Origin: Kingdonia uniflora
Taxonomy: Eukaryota; Streptophyta; Magnoliopsida; Ranunculales; Circaeasteraceae
Reading direction: 5' to 3'
DNA length: 64,000 bases
Assembly: GCA_014058105.1 (NCBI GenBank)
Contig: JACGCM010002205.1
Span: forward strand, 4,030,001-4,094,000
The position numbers were made by a program, and so were the translations under genes. The notes below the pieces were generated by a model. It was given only the letters and a program-made list of their open reading frames with translations. It made no database searches and was not told where the DNA came from. Shown one piece after another: positions 63,716 to 64,000 of the stretch. Positions within the stretch are counted from its first letter, which is position 1. Each line of letters begins with the position of its first letter.

Positions 63716-64000
63716 CCTTCAAAATCTGAATGAGAATCCGTAGCAGTGCCAAACCCTTCCCTCTCGACAATACTGTATAGCCACCTACGTGATCCAATGT
63801 CTTTTACTCTCTTCAACCATTGATTGCCCTTAGATAAGTTATTATCAAGTCCTCTAAAATTTGGTTGTGCCTCCCTCTTTGTGCGCTCCAAATTTTTAAA
63901 AGTGGAAAAACGTTTAAATGATGAGGAAGAAGCACTATTTATCTATTCTCTCTCTAGCGGCTGGCAGTTATTGTGCCTCGCACGGCCCATCCTCAGTTTT
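63716..64000 (-). pseudogene. Opposite-strand gene of element D: exon running off the window
   Basis: Minus strand reads LRMGRARHNNCQPLERE, a stop, then INSASSSSFKRFSTFKNLER. It continues LSKGNQWLKRVKDIGSRRWL and YSIVEREGFGTATDSHSDFE and ends at a GTTAGTAG donor (about 63716). Matches B 33000-32644. The first exons and the 3' LTR of D lie beyond 64000. Confidence 0.68.

Larger units (their letters stand above)
52188..64000 (+). mobile_element. Ty3/gypsy Tat-type retroelement D, 3' end outside window
   Basis: The 5' LTR (52188-52815) is preceded by GCATC, the presumed left target duplication. A complete order follows: gag, protease, RT, two RNase H domains, integrase, spacer repeats, opposite-strand gene. 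By comparison with A, about 1-3 kb including the 3' LTR are missing beyond 64000. Unlike A and B it has no large insertion within the window, so it is the best template for reading the others. Confidence 0.88.

Noticed and set aside
1..64000. tRNA, rRNA, microRNA hairpins or organellar DNA
   Set aside because: I looked for clover-leaf and rRNA-like conserved stretches and found none. Hairpins seen belong to CACTA subterminal repeats or the templated inversion.

Overview
This window is intergenic, repeat-dense nuclear DNA of a flowering plant, most likely a eudicot. The evidence is a stack of Ty3/gypsy LTR retrotransposons of the Tat (Ogre/Retand-like) type, two CACTA DNA transposons carrying intron-containing pieces of plant genes, and L1-type LINE fragments. 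I see no intact host gene, no tRNA or rRNA gene, and no bacterial or organellar signal. Nearly every reading frame is broken by stops or frameshifts, so most genes are listed as pseudogenes.

Layout. (1) 1-3389 is the right-hand part of a CACTA transposon with captured NADP-isocitrate dehydrogenase exons. (2) It sits in the integrase of retroelement E, whose remains occupy 3390-10185 and 45723-48493. (3) E was split by retroelement A (10186-45722; 616-bp LTRs at both ends; 5-bp target duplication GTACA on both sides). (4) A holds a second copy, B (11757-36752), with LTRs at 11757-12369 and 36139-36752. A deletion of about 4.1-4.2 kb later fused A's gag to B's left LTR. (5) B received a 914-bp LINE insertion (17751-18664, duplication AACCTAGGT), an 8954-bp CACTA element (22873-31826, duplication TTT) and an 875-bp solo LTR of another family (35081-35955, duplication ACATA). 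(6) The CACTA element carries pieces of an Rboh NADPH oxidase, an IDM1-like PHD/acetyltransferase, an ARG1-like DnaJ protein, possibly a kinesin, and an L1 element. (7) 48494-52187 is a patchwork of a second LTR family, a gag remnant, a possible hAT end and an opposite-strand integrase fragment. (8) 52188 to the window end is a fourth retroelement, D, whose 3' end lies outside.

The A/B/D family plan reads: LTR (TATATAA box), primer binding site, gag with zinc knuckle, protease, reverse transcriptase, RNase H, a second RNase H-like domain (the Tat hallmark), integrase, a spacer of ~160-bp tandem repeats, then a 6-kb gene on the opposite strand, a polypurine tract and the 3' LTR. The opposite-strand gene is multi-exon, acidic and coiled-coil, and is present in all four copies including the diverged E.

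In function, the plus-strand genes would make the particle, copying and integration proteins. The role of the minus-strand gene is unknown. A, B and D share in-frame stop codons, which suggests they were copied from an already defective master and moved with enzymes supplied by relatives.
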